Shown piece after piece: positions 54,121-64,000 of a DNA stretch of 64,000 nt. Each line of letters opens with the position of its first letter. Within the stretch, counting starts at the first letter, position 1. Below the pieces are notes generated by a model. It ran no database searches and had not been told where the DNA came from. It was given only the letters and a program-made list of their open reading frames with translations. This DNA is from Colocasia esculenta. Taxonomy: Eukaryota > Streptophyta > Magnoliopsida > Alismatales > Araceae. Made by a program: the position numbers and the translations under genes. The stretch spans positions 105,313,698 to 105,377,697 of the forward strand of contig CM024758.1 in assembly GCA_014218235.1 (NCBI GenBank). Direction: 5' to 3'.

Positions 54121-55665
54121 TAGCTCTAATTTCCCAAATTGAACCCAAGTCAATTGATGAAGCCTTATCCAGTTCTGATTGGATTAATGCTATGCATGAT
54201 GAACTTCATCAATTGAAAGAAATCAAGTGTGGGAATTAGTGCCTAGACCTAGTGACCAAACAGTGATTGGCACTAGATGGGTTTTCAGAAATAAATTGAA
54301 TGAAGCTGGTCAAGTAATAAGAAACAAAGCTAGGCTAGTTGCAAAGGGGTATAACCAAGAATTTGGAATTGACTTTGAAGAATCTTATGCCCCTGTAGCT
54401 AGACTAGAAGCTGTGAGAATTTTCCTTGCTTTTGCATCCTCCATGAAATTCAAAGTCTTTCAAATGGATGTCAAAAGTGCATTTCTAAATGGATATATAA
54501 AGGAAAATGTTTTTGTTGAACAACCTCCTGGATTTAAAAATGAAAAATATCCTAACCATGTTTTCAAGCTTAATAAGGCACTCTATGGTCTTAACAAGCT
54601 CCAAGAGCTTGGTATGATCGTTTGAGTTCCTTTTTACTTGAAAAAGGATATTCTAGAGGTAATGTTGATCAAACATTGTTCACAAAAACAGTAAAAAATC
54701 AAATAATTGTTGTCCAAATTTATGTTGATGACATAATATTTGGATCAACTAATAGCCTTTGCACTGAATTTTCAAATCAAATGAAGAATGAATGTGAAAT
54801 GAGCTTAATGGGAGATTTAACATTCTTTTGGGATTGCAGGTTAACCAAACCAATGAAGGAATCTTCATCAGTCAAACCAAATATGTCAAGGAGCTACTGA
54901 AAAGGTTTGACTTTCAGAACCTTAAACACTCAAGCACACCCATTGCAATAAATGCTAAGCTAGAAGAAGACCTATCTGGTAAGTCAGTAGATCCAAAGAC
55001 CTACAGAGGTATGATTGGCTCTCTGCTCTACCTTACTACTTCTAGACCTGACATTCAGTTTTTGTGTGTGCTTATGTGCTAGATTCCAATCTAATCCTAA
55101 AGAAAGTCATATGCTTGCTGTGAAAAGAATTTTTAAATATCTTGTTGGAACATGTGACTTAGGAATTTGGTATCCTGCTGGTTGCAAGTTAGAATTGTTT
55201 GCCTATTGTGATGCTGATTATGCTGGGTGTAAGTTAGATAGAAAAAGCACTAGTGGTTGTGTCTATTCTAGGTGGGTGCCTTATTTCTTGGGCTTCTAAG
55301 AAGCAACATTCAGTTGCTCTGTCAACTGCAGAAGCTGAATATGTTGCAGCAGGTAGATGTGGAACTCAGATTCTCTGGGTGAAACATCAACTTCTTGACT
55401 ATAACCAAGATTTAGGGTGTGTACCCATCCTATGTGATAACACAAGTGCAATCAACCTTTCTAAAAACCCATTCAGCACTCTAGAACAAAACACATTGAA
55501 ATTAGGCATCATTTCTTGAGAGATGAGGTTGCAAAGAAATCTTTTGAACTCCATTTTATTGAAACTGAAAAACAAATTGCAGACATATTCACTAAACCCC
55601 TTCCTGAAAACAGATTTTCATCTTTAAGGAGAGAACTTGGTCTTTGTAAATGTCCATCTTCTTGA
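54121..55665 (+). pseudogene. Element C reverse transcriptase-RNase H
   Basis: RT: VIGTRWVFRNKLNEAG, VFQMDVKSAFLNGYIKENVF, catalytic YVDDIIFGST near 54,721 and an FLGLQV region split near 54,828. RNase H: YCDADYAGCKLDRKSTSGC, SVALSTAEAEYVAAGRC, LCDNTSAINLSKNP, IADIFTKPLPENRF. It ends at 55,665. Frame changes near 54,220, 54,590, 54,755, 54,830, 55,065, 55,262 and 55,470 inactivate it. Motifs are otherwise well conserved, consistent with recent or artefactual damage. Confidence 0.88.
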
Positions 55666-56037
55666 TCTCTATTAAGATTTGGGTTGAGTGCTATGCATTG
55701 ACTAAGGGGGAGTTCTTTGCATTTCATAATTCTTTGCTTCCTCAAGCTACATTGTTCATATCTCTCTCACTTTCAATTCTATTTCCCTTTTTACAATAAA
55801 TTCTCTTTCCTTGTTTGCAACTGATGACTGGTATATTTGAATTCTATCTCACAAAACTCTCCAAAATCTTGTAAAATCCAACAGAGCAATGACACTTGTG
55901 CTGAGAAACTGCACACCTTCACAATGAATGAAGTGCCATGTATGTCATGAGGCACTATTGCTAACTCTGTTCAAAGGGGATCAAAATTGAAAATAAATTC
56001 AAAACTAAGCAAAAATGTGCTATGCTTTTTGATGATG

Positions 56038-56094
56038 ACTGAGTAACTGGAAATATTGGCGTCTACAAAACGTATATTTTCATGTCAAAAGGTC
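56038..56094 (+). repeat. ACTGAGTAAC segment of element C
   Basis: ACTGAGTAACTGG, then TTGGCGTCTACAAAACGT and TTTCATGTCAAAAGGTC. It aligns with 9,551-9,604 and 9,645-9,699 of element A at the same location between pol and ORF3. Confidence 0.72.
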
Positions 56095-56621
56095 ATCATT
56101 TACCCCTTTGAGACTTGACAATGACTAAATCTTAAGTATCCAGGGACTATGGTGTGTAAAAAGCACTAGTACTTGAGTGAAAAAGATTTATATCATTTGA
56201 TAGTTTGTTAAAAGAACAAAATATGAAAATTATTGGAGATTTGTTTAGAAAGAATCATCTTCTTCCTTCATCAAGTTGTTCCTTAAGTTTGTGTTTTACT
56301 TTCAACACAACTATATTTGGTCTAGATGACATCTTTAATTCTTGAAAATTGAGAAACATGGTAGTTTTTGGTTGATTGTCAAATACATTATCCCTCAATT
56401 TATCATTTTGTTGATTCAAGTCTTGGAATGCTAATATCCTGTTGGAAATTGTTTGAAAGAAACTTGAACTGTGATGAATTTTTGCAAAATATAACAAATG
56501 AATTTTTAAGCCTCTTAAAAATCCTTGAAATGATATTCCTTTCATTATTTAGCATTATAAAGATGTCCCAAAATTTCTCAAAAAATTTCCTCATAAAAAT
56601 TCAAATTTTCATCAAGGCCGT

Positions 56622-56690
56622 GTCGACACAATCCTCTCTCGTGTCGACACACTTTCAGTAAGGTCGACACAACCTTCCTCCTGTGTCGAC
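56622..56690 (+). promoter_or_regulatory. Four phased GTCGAC sites upstream of ORF3 in element C
   Basis: Starts at 56,622, 56,643, 56,663 and 56,685: successive spacings 21, 20 and 22 bp. About 230 bp before the ORF3 start. A looser AGGTCGACCCGAC site is near 56,786. Confidence 0.65.
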
Positions 56691-56916
56691 ACACCTTGCC
56701 AGATTTTTTTCAGCCCGTTAGGGTTCACCTTAAACCCTTGTTGTTCCTGCGGGGCAGTGTACCACTGCATCTCTAATTGGGCGTCAGGTCGACCCGACGG
56801 CCTCATTTCCACTCTTTTCCGGCAAGAATTCCTCCCAAATTCTCTCTAACTCGCATCAATCCTTCATCACCTCTCCATTCTTCCATTTCCTCTCCAAATT
56901 CCACTCCTCTTGCACC

Positions 56917-58941
56917 ATGGTCCGGAAGTTGGGTCCCCGGCGTGGCGCAAGATCAAAGGCCTCTTCAAGGCCAGTTCCGGCAGAGGTTCCAGTTGAACAG
57001 TTCGAAAGAAGAACCAAGAGAAGAAATGATCCTGCCGAGCAACCAGGATCTTCTTCTGCACCTCAGAGAGCTTCCAAGAGAGTTAGAACCTCCACTTCAG
57101 GCAGAGGTAGTAATGTTTCAAACCCTAGACCAGAGATTCCGAGCGATTCCTCTGACAATCCTGAGGAATCATCTTCCTCTTCTTCTTCTGAGTCTCAAGA
57201 GGATATTCCCTCAGAATCAGTAAGTGCAGCCAAGTTGATTTTGAAGCCCAGAATTCTAGACCTTTCAGACATCCAACTAGCAAACTCTCTTCCTGAAATT
57301 CAAACCTATTTTTCCTTTCAATCTTGGATACCCTTTATTTCTGAATTTCAAGTCTGCTATCCAAGATTAGTTAGAGAATTCTACAAGAACCTCACCTGCA
57401 CAGAAGAAGGTTTTGAATCCAAAGTCAAGGGTATAGCCATAGACATGCCAACTGCAGTAGCTGCCTCCATTTTCAAAGTGCCAGATGAGGGGGCTGACTA
57501 CCATGAGTTTGACTTTGATTTACATGAAGCCTATTCCATCTTGACAGGCCTTCCTGCAGATGCATCAGATCCCAAACAGACCTATGTAACCAGGTTCAAT
57601 GCCAATACATTTCCACCTGTGTTAAGGGTCATCCACCACATTTTGACCACCATAATTACCCCTCAAGGTGGTGGGAGGGATAGATTGACAGACATCCAGA
57701 GGTTCATCCTCTATTGCATGGTGAAAGATATAAAAGTCAACCTTCATGTGATTCTCTATCAAATCATCTCTGAAACTACAAGGACAGACCTCAAGAGATC
57801 ACTTCCTTATGGGGCACATCTCACCTCAGTATTTCAGCACTTTGGTGTGCCTTTGGAGAATGAGAAGTCCCAATCCATTCCCAAGTCCAACATCTACACA
57901 TTTAAGAATATCCAGAAGTTTATGGGATTTAGATTGGAGGGAAATCAAATTAGAAGAGGGCCAATTGTGGTTGAGGCTCCTCAAGCTCAGGAGGACCAGC
58001 CTCAGATTGAAGGAGATCAACCCCAAGCACAAGAGGAACAGCCTCCAGCTCAAGGAGACCTAGATCAGGAAGGTCAGACTCAACATCATGAGGGCCAGCC
58101 TCAAGTTCAAGAGGATCCAGTTCAACTGCCAGAGGATCAGCCTCTAATGGATGAGGACCAGCCTCATATCCCTCCTGAAGGTGGCATTCAGCTTGAAACC
58201 CCTATTCCACCTCAAGTTGACCCTTCCTCTTCCATGCCACATACTTTTCAACCTCCACATTTCTCCTCTACATTCCAATCATCTACTTCTTCTGGTGGGT
58301 CCTCAATTCCACCAGAATTGTTCTCTTTCCTCAATGACAAATTTGATACATTGAACTCCTCTATTCAATCAATGTCAGACAAATTTGAGTTGAGAGTTCA
58401 AAGACTAGAGAACTCAGTGACAGCTAAATTCATTGAGCAGAAGGAAGCCTCAGATTATGCAGCTCAGAGATTTAACAGACTTATAGGCACTCTGGGAGAT
58501 TCCTATCTTGAGCTGAAAGAGCACCAACAAAAGCTAGAAGTTGTACTTAAGGGAATTTTGGCAAATTCTCAAGTAGATGTCTTCAACACTACAGAGACTC
58601 TCTCTCAGCTTGCTCATCTAGCTGATGATTTAGAAAGCATGAAAAACTTCAATGAACACATTGGTAAAGAGATCTCAACCTTGCACAAAGAAGTAAAGAT
58701 TATTTCAAGGCCTGGTTGGTCAGATGGATCTTCATCAAGTTCTCAACCTGTTTCAGCTGAATTGAAAAGAACTCAAAGCACCTTGATAGAGCATTCTGAT
58801 AGAATGGAGCATTATCTTCACACTAGGCTGACAACTATCCATGAAAACATAAAGTCAAGCATGAAGTCAATGGACAAAAGATTGTCAGACATTGAGATTC
58901 TTCTTGCTCCAATTCCTCCTCCTCCTCCATCTTCTACCTAA
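56917..58941 (+). CDS. Element C ORF3, intact
   Basis: 674 codons without a stop. Basic Arg/Lys-rich N-terminus (residues 1-65, possible nuclear localisation), Ser-rich patch, then a conserved globular domain (about 105-345: FSFQSWIPFISEFQVCYPRL, TEEGFESKVKGIAIDMPTAV, VLRVIHHILTTIITPQGGGR, RSLPYGAHLTSVFQHFGVPL) matching A and B and the 'putative plant transposon protein' type. A Gln/Pro/Asp-rich repeat (QEDQPQIEGDQPQAQEEQPP) follows, then a coiled coil (about 475-660) and a Pro tail. No signal peptide or membrane span, so an envelope role is not supported; a nucleic-acid or particle-associated role is a guess. Confidence 0.88.
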   Translation: MVRKLGPRRGARSKASSRPVPAEVPVEQFERRTKRRNDPAEQPGSSSAPQRASKRVRTSTSGRGSNVSNPRPEIPSDSSDNPEESSSSSSSESQEDIPSESVSAAKLILKPRILDLSDIQLANSLPEIQTYFSFQSWIPFISEFQVCYPRLVREFYKNLTCTEEGFESKVKGIAIDMPTAVAASIFKVPDEGADYHEFDFDLHEAYSILTGLPADASDPKQTYVTRFNANTFPPVLRVIHHILTTIITPQGGGRDRLTDIQRFILYCMVKDIKVNLHVILYQIISETTRTDLKRSLPYGAHLTSVFQHFGVPLENEKSQSIPKSNIYTFKNIQKFMGFRLEGNQIRRGPIVVEAPQAQEDQPQIEGDQPQAQEEQPPAQGDLDQEGQTQHHEGQPQVQEDPVQLPEDQPLMDEDQPHIPPEGGIQLETPIPPQVDPSSSMPHTFQPPHFSSTFQSSTSSGGSSIPPELFSFLNDKFDTLNSSIQSMSDKFELRVQRLENSVTAKFIEQKEASDYAAQRFNRLIGTLGDSYLELKEHQQKLEVVLKGILANSQVDVFNTTETLSQLAHLADDLESMKNFNEHIGKEISTLHKEVKIISRPGWSDGSSSSSQPVSAELKRTQSTLIEHSDRMEHYLHTRLTTIHENIKSSMKSMDKRLSDIEILLAPIPPPPPSST

Positions 58942-59309
58942 TGTACATTTGTTTTGATAATGTCAAAGGGGGAGAAGAATGAATGACTTGAATGTAATAT
59001 TTTGATGTAATGATCTTTTGAATGAAATGAAATGGTTGTTTGGCTTCAATGCAAAGTATTGTGATTGTGAATGATCTTTTGTCTTTGTGTTTGAATACTT
59101 GTCCAATTGTTTGACTTGTGTGCACAAAATTTCTAATTTCAAGTAACACTGTATCTCACAAACACATCATCAATTGTTACTCAACAATATCAAAAGGTCC
59201 TTGACAAGTATGAACAAAAAGGAAAATAAAAATTTAAACAATCAAAAATTGCTTAAAATCACACTTCATCAAAACCACATTGAAATATGGATTTAATGTT
59301 GCCATCATC
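58942..59309 (+). other. Element C 3' non-coding region
   Basis: A/T-rich, with no gene. It starts after ORF3 and contains the first polypurine tract AAAGGGGGAGAAG (58,965-58,977) near its beginning. Confidence 0.75.
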
Positions 59310-59323
59310 AAAAAGGGGGAGAT
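59310..59323 (+). promoter_or_regulatory. Element C 3' polypurine tract
   Basis: AAAAAGGGGGAGAT touching the LTR. With the tract at 58,965 it gives the duplicated arrangement also seen in A and B. Confidence 0.9.
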
Positions 59324-60994
59324 TGTTGGGTTGAATGCATATTCATATCATTTCCCTCCTATTTTGATGATGACAAGAGGTGTTCTTAAAGCAATTTAAT
59401 TGAAACATGTCAAAAACATCATACCTGAAATTCATGTTCATAAAGTATTTTTCAAACCACATTTATCATTTATGGTCATGATAAATCATTTAACTAATGA
59501 TATATGTGTTTATTTTTCAGGTACAAACATTTTTATGCAAAAGATGTGTCGACACACCCATCAATGGTGTCGACACATCAACACAGATTCAAAGGAAATA
59601 TGTGTAAAAATGTTGAGACTGTGTCGACACAAGTCAAGAGTGTGTCGACACGAGTTGAAGTTTTCCAGGTTTTAGCCTACTCAGGTCGACACACTCTCAG
59701 AGCAGGTCGACACTAGACCCAGTTTCCAGAACAACCAGTTTGAAGAATTGGGACAGCAGGTCGACACACTCAAGAGCAGGTCGACACGGGACCTTCTTCC
59801 CAGAACAGCATTTTCTCATATCTGGGACAGTGTGTCGACACTACCACCAGGGCAGGTCGACACACTACGGAAACTTTTCATCCTAAAGTTGATGGCCGCC
59901 ACGTGTCCTTCTAGGGCGATCAGAATCTTCCTAGGAACGCGTGCCCTTGTATCCCAAAAGGGTATCTTTGGAATCCTAAGGATATAAAATGTCTTTTTGG
60001 CCAGCCTTCACATCAGAGAAGGACCCAACTCTCTCAGAGCCTCCAAAAAGCTCCTGGCGGCCAAGAAGAGCTCGTGTCTCCTTCCTCTGCTCTCCAAGTG
60101 CTTCCAGAAGACCAATTCCCACCAATTCAAGGTGTGGGAATTGGAATTTGATTCCTGAAGACTCCTCTGAAGCATTCCAAGGAGGCAGATCCTGTAGAAG
60201 ACTTCTTTGGTGAAGACTTCGAGGAAGATCCAACTTCTCAGATTGCAGAGCATCGACTTGGACTTCAAGCTTCACAAGTTTCTTCCCAATTCAAGCTTCT
60301 ACAAGGGAGTACACTGAAGAACGAAGCCTTTCAATACAATTTATCTTTTCTTCTGTTCTTCTGAGATATCTTTTGAGATTATGCAAGTGCTTCTGCATAA
60401 CTCTCTTTAGAGTTCTCAAATTTCGACTAGATCTGTTGCTAGAGGATCTTAGTCTTAAGTTGGTGTCTAGCAGTTGTAGTGTGAGCATTGTGCTCAGGTT
60501 GTTGTGAGCCGTCGAGCTCAGTTTGAGTTGTCAAGCTCAAGGTTGGTTGAGCAGTCTTGCTCTGTGTTTCTAGAGTAGTCTTGCTCTAGAGGTCGTGTGA
60601 GTTGTATGCTCTGAAGTGTTGGAGTTGTTAGGCTCCTTTGGGTGTGTAGCCCAGTTGTGTTAGTGAAGCCTCACGGGTTGTGAGGGGTGGATGTAGGAAT
60701 CACTTGGGTGATCTCCGAACCACCTAAAAAATCCTTGTGCATTTGTCTTCTGTGGTTTGATTGATTCATCCGCTAGATGCTTGCATAGGATCCGTTTTTA
60801 ATTCACTTAATCAACTTGCTTCACATCTAAGTTTGTCAACTCACTCAAATCTAATCAGATCTGTAGTTTTTCACTGATAACATTGTCTCTGATTCTAAAT
60901 AGTTTTCAAATTATTTAAGCTTCCGCAAAAGTGGCTAAGATCTATTCATCCCCCCCCTTCTAGATCTTTTCCACACATTCATTTCGATCCTTCA
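59324..60994 (+). repeat. Element C 3' LTR
   Basis: 1,671 bp, partner of 48,480-50,141, with the same GTCGAC pairs and hairpin train. It is followed by AGGAA. Differences from the 5' LTR include several one-base indels (for example in homopolymers near 59,603, 59,815 and 60,283). Confidence 0.95.
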
Positions 60995-60999
60995 AGGAA
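60995..60999 (+). repeat. Target-site duplication of element C (right)
   Basis: AGGAA, matching 48,475-48,479. PMD exon 6 resumes here on the minus strand. Confidence 0.92.
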
Positions 61000-61968
61000 C
61001 ACCCCGGCTCGAAGAGGCACCGGCAGTATCGGCACGCTCCCCAGTCGCCTGAGTGGCGCGCTACACGAAACCCCAAAGTCAAGCCAGCAAACGATAAGGA
61101 AAATAACAAAGGTACAATTTACTAAACTTACCAATGCATCAAGGGCCTCCCGAGCCCCCGCTAGCTGGGCCTCCGTACTTGCCAACTGGGCATGGAGCTG
61201 GTCGATCAAGTCATCTCGAGCATCTTGCATGCATCCACATGTCAAAAACATCATGCATATCATATAAAAGTTTAGAGTTAAGAGATGCATACCCTGGTAG
61301 GCCTCATGAAGTCGCGGCCTCCGTACTCATCTTGGAACTTCCGGAGGTAGGCAAGACTGTCCTCGGCCTCCGACTCCACGAGCTGGCCGCCCCGCTGCCA
61401 GTCCGCGTACTGCTCGGGGAATCGAAGGCGCCAGTCGACAGTCTTCGCCTTCCCCAGAGTCTTGCGCTCGACCCCTCGTGGCTTCGTCTCCTCGTGCCAC
61501 TCCTAGTGCAACCCCAGGGTGCGAGCGGCCAACCAGAGGCGGAGTGGCTCGATCTCGTTCAGGCAATGGACCCACAGGTCTCGCCCAAACAGAGGCCGGC
61601 CGCTCTCAACCCACGGCTGACCCTCGTCACCCATGCCCGCGTAGGGCTGCCACACGACCTGCATATGCATTGAGTTAGTCACGAATATTTGCATGGATTA
61701 AAAGAAAATAAAGTGTGGCACGTACCAGAAGTGTCGGGAAGTCCCGGACGTCCCGACGAAGGATGTCGAGCTGGAAGGAGTAGGTGGACTTGCTCACCAC
61801 TGGCAGCCACCTCGCGGCAAGAGGCACCGCATCCAGCCTGACCTGGGTCGCTCTACCCAGGGGGAGGTAGTAGTAGCTCCACACCTGCATGCACACACTA
61901 ATTAGTCATTAAAAATGCAGGAAAAGTAAATGCATAATTTAAGATGGAGTTCAGTTTCGAAGTCATAC

Positions 61969-62676
61969 CTGTAGAAAGGGCGCGAAGCCGCCCACGGTGG
62001 TCTCCCTCCCGGTGCCGGTGGAGAGGTCTGCAAAGGTGTGGGCCAGGAGGGCCGCACCCCACGCGTACTGACCGACCTTCTCCAAATCCTCCAGTAACTC
62101 CAAGAAGCGGCAGTGGATGCCGTCCCCCTTGGTGGTCAATAGCATCTTCCCAAAGAAGAATACTAGAAACCGCCGCAGGTCTCTGTCTGCCCGCTCCGTG
62201 TCCTCCGGGTCCTGGCAGTACACTGCCCGTGCCAGCCCTGCCGCCCTCTGTACAAACTCCTGCAATGTCTCCTCCGACCTCTGCCTCACCCCTCGCAGTC
62301 CCAGAGTCTCCAAGAGTCCCACCCAGCTGACCATCCTCCGGTCACCAAGATCGTCTCCTTGGGGCTCCATGTCCAGCAGTTCCTACGCAAAATCCGTATA
62401 GTCTGCGTAAGTCACCCCCGTCACTGCCTCCCCATCTACCCGTAGTCCTGTAATCCGAGCTACGTCCTCCAGACTAGGCACCATGTGCCCCCAAGGGAAC
62501 AGGAATGTGCGGCTCATCTTGTACCATCTCTCCCTCAACGCTTGGATCAGAGGGCTGTCAACAAAGAAGGGCTCGATCTCCAGGATCGGCCCGAACCCCA
62601 TCCCCCGGATTCTCTCCCTCTGGAAGTCCGGGAGCCCCTGATATGCACCCAGGACGAGGGGCCACATCGTACTTGG
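61969..62676 (-). pseudogene. PMD gene exon 2: main part of the plant mobile domain
   Basis: Starts PSTMWPLVLGAYQGLPDF after an AG acceptor and ends at a CAG|GTATGA donor. It carries WYKMSRTFLFPWGHMVPSLE, the conserved PMD core, and RRFLVFFFGKMLLTTKGDGI, another conserved PMD block. One in-frame TAG near 62,383 interrupts an otherwise open exon of 236 codons. PMD function is not fully known; Arabidopsis members act in gene silencing and meristem maintenance. Confidence 0.8.
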
Positions 62677-62789
62677 CTTCATAATTCCATGCAAAATACA
62701 AACAAGTTAAACCCAAGTTTGAGCATTAAAGGGAATAAAAGCTATGCTGAATAAAGCCAGATTCAGGACCCTCGGGTGGCCATCTGAAT

Positions 62790-62926
62790 CGCGTCCAAAA
62801 CAGAGGACGCGGTTCGGACCTTGAATAGCGTCCAAGTGATTGGCCGTGTTTCAGCTACGAAACGCGGCGGCCTCAGTCGCCGATTCGTCGTGTGAACGCG
62901 CGTCCTCTGCATTGGATGCGATTCAC
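62790..62926 (-). repeat. GCGTCC hairpins in PMD gene intron 1
   Basis: CGCGTCC-N8-GGACGCG at 62,790-62,811, extendable outward with wobbles, and CGCGTCC-N8-GGATGCG at 62,899-62,920 inside an outer GTGTGAA/TTCACAC stem. A third, CGCGTCC-N8-GGACGCG, lies upstream of the gene at 63,587-63,608. Loop length is the same in all three. Confidence 0.75.
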
Positions 62927-63005
62927 ACCTCTCTCTTCCGGTGTCGACCGCCTTCCCCCTTCTCCCTCTCTGCCCCAAAACCAAAGGCGAAGTTTGGAGG
63001 CTTAC

Positions 63006-63311
63006 CATTTCCGGCCGAGCGGGGGTGTCGCGGCCTTGCCTCCCTCGCCGGCGCGCTGCCCAAGCCTCCGCCGCCTCATCTTCCGCCCCCGCCGCGGTCT
63101 CCTCCTCCTCCATTTCCGCCCCCGTGCCACCATCCTCAGCCGCCTGCGCCGCCACTCTGACCACCGGAACGAGGGCAAGTTCCTCGCCGGGCGCCGCCGT
63201 CATCTCCGCGACCATGGCGGAGATCTCCGCTGTCGCCGGCGTCGTCGCCGCTTCCTCCACCGGCGACCCATCGCCCCCTCGCCGGTGCCTAGCCGCCGTC
63301 GCCTTCTCCAT
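63006..63311 (-). CDS. PMD gene exon 1: Ala/Glu-rich N-terminus
   Basis: 102 codons from MEKATAARHRRGGDG to a strong ATG|GTAAGC donor. The ATG sits in a good context after a CT-rich leader. Low complexity (Ala, Glu, Gly) with no recognisable domain. The exon is a multiple of three and joins exon 2 in phase. A longer unspliced reading to 62,763 exists but runs through intron-like sequence. Confidence 0.6.
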
Positions 63312-64000
63312 GGAAGCAGAGATAGAGAGAGATTAGAGAGAGAGGGAGGAGATGATAAGAGGATGAGAGAGATCGAGAGAAGGATTAGGGAAGGAGGTGC
63401 CGGTGGCGAAAACAGCCAGAATAGTCGCCCCACGGGAAGTTTTGCCGCCTCCAGCAACGGTCCAAAATTGAGGCCGAACATGAAGACGTGGATTTTACTT
63501 TAATTGCGTCTGGTCTGAACACCACACTTAAGAAACTCATCATTGCATTGGCACGGACTTTTAGGCGGTCGAACTTGAAAAATGGGCGCGTCCAAAGAAA
63601 CGGACGCGAATTTGAAAAGTTATTTTAAAAGGCGTCCGCTATGCTCGCCGTGATTCATAAGCCGTCATTGCGCGGCGTGGAGTCCAAGGGGGCGCGCCGT
63701 TTGAAATTTGAAAAGATAATTAGAAAGGCGGCTTGAAGAATGGATGCATTTTTAAGAAAACATGGCGTCACCATGCGACGCGATTATAGTGTTTGATTGG
63801 CGGCTAGTTGGGACGCCGCGATTTCAGGGAAGTGCCTTGGCAAAGCATATGGAGATGGCGTTTAAGAGAAGAAAGAAGTCGAAGCAGGGGCATGACCTCG
63901 CCATAACTTAAGAACATGCGTCTATCTTGGCATGTTCAAGTTCTTCAGGGTCTTGCTTCCTGGTTTCGCCACCAAATTGGCGGAGCCACATAAGAGTCCC
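63312..64000 (-). promoter_or_regulatory. 5' flank of the PMD gene
   Basis: A CT-rich leader (63,312-63,370 as GA on the plus strand) precedes the start codon. Further out are the 63,587 hairpin, GCGTC/GACGC near 63,764-63,781 and scattered GGCG/CGCC words. No second gene and no clear terminal inverted repeat is seen before the window ends. Confidence 0.45.

Larger units (their letters stand above)
55666..56916 (+). other. Element C pol-ORF3 region
   Basis: No gene. Holds a GGGGGAG tract (55,706), an ACTGAGTAAC segment (56,038-56,094) shared with A, an A/T-rich middle, four GTCGAC sites (56,622-56,690) and a pyrimidine-rich leader before ORF3. Confidence 0.65.
48480..60994 (+). mobile_element. 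Element C: complete Sirevirus-type Ty1/copia retrotransposon
   Basis: 12.5 kb, two LTRs, target duplication AGGAA (48,475-48,479 and 60,995-60,999), initiator-Met primer site, intact gag, broken protease/integrase/RT, intact ORF3 and two polypurine tracts. By eye the LTRs differ at only about a dozen positions in 1.66 kb, many of them single-base indels, so the insertion is recent. It interrupts exon 6 of the PMD gene in the opposite orientation. Confidence 0.96.
47725..63311 (-). pseudogene. Plant mobile domain (PMD) / coiled-coil gene, seven exons, split by element C
   Basis: Model on the minus strand, all phase 0: exon 1 63,311-63,006; exon 2 62,676-61,969; exon 3 61,884-61,726; exon 4 61,658-61,293; exon 5 about 61,223-61,132; exon 6 61,060-60,995 plus 48,474-48,394 (split by C); exon 7 48,324-47,725. 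Introns have GT...AG ends. Exons 2-4 give a PMD (FLFPWGHMVPSLEDVARITG, KVGQYAWGAALLAHTF, VPLAARWLP); exons 5-7 give an Arg/Glu coiled coil; total about 790 codons. Damage: TAG in exon 2 (near 62,383) and exon 4 (near 61,503), apparently former CAG; one base short at the exon 5 acceptor; and the copia insertion. PMD genes occur both as host silencing factors (MAIN/MAIL) and inside Mutator-like or gypsy elements. The GC-rich, damaged copy favours a TE-associated or relict gene. Confidence 0.75.

Noticed and set aside
56917..58941. Calling ORF3 an envelope gene
   Set aside because: No signal peptide, transmembrane stretch or cleavage site visible in A, B or C; only the position resembles env.
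62763..63311. Single-exon reading of 182 codons as a separate gene
   Set aside because: A strong GTAAGC donor at 63,005 and in-phase joining to the PMD exon fit better; the remainder is hairpin-rich intron.

Overview
The window is nuclear repeat DNA from a flowering plant; I cannot name the species. Evidence: three Sirevirus-type Ty1/copia elements (initiator-Met primer sites, two polypurine tracts each, an extra ORF after pol), Tat-type Ty3/gypsy elements with dual RNase H, a plant L1 LINE with RNase H, and a plant mobile domain (PMD) gene. There is no prokaryotic gene, CRISPR array, rRNA or tRNA gene. An assembly gap of 100 N lies at 39,031-39,130.

Left part (1-39,030) is a nest. Tat fragment D (13,196-16,261) carries copia element A at its left edge (3' half only, 1-13,195). 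A's RNase H is split by a near-complete L1 LINE (2,103-7,996, 16-bp target duplication). On D's right sits a minus-strand LTR fragment F1 (16,262-18,083), then a plus-strand LTR-like fragment G (18,084-19,524), then F2 (19,525 to at least 25,583), a minus-strand element with about 4.2-kb LTRs and only gag inside. F2's right LTR is split by copia element B (25,584-39,025, complete, duplication GATTA). The right halves of F2, G, F1 and D should follow B, but the contig ends exactly at B's target duplication.

Right part: Tat element E (39,131 to about 47,400) has gag-protease with a G-patch, a palindrome-rich spacer, RT, two RNase H domains, integrase and a minisatellite-bearing 3' region. Next is a minus-strand PMD/coiled-coil gene that I model as seven phase-0 exons (63,311 to 47,725). 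Its sixth exon is split by copia element C (48,480-60,994, complete, duplication AGGAA).

Most pol genes are broken. A, D and the LINE are damaged almost only by in-frame C-to-T-type stops. B and C are damaged mainly by single-base frame changes. Longest intact frames: C gag (50,276-51,868), C ORF3 (56,917-58,941) and B RT-RNase H (31,106-32,668).

The most unusual signal is structural. A, B and C carry clusters of CGAC-core motifs (GTCGAC in A and C, AACGAY in B) spaced 20-22 bp, about two helical turns, in the LTRs and, for A and C, also inside the element. Independently, LTRs of A, B, C and F, the gag-pol spacers of D and E, and the 5' end of the PMD gene contain trains of short hairpins whose arms differ in sequence while pairing is kept.
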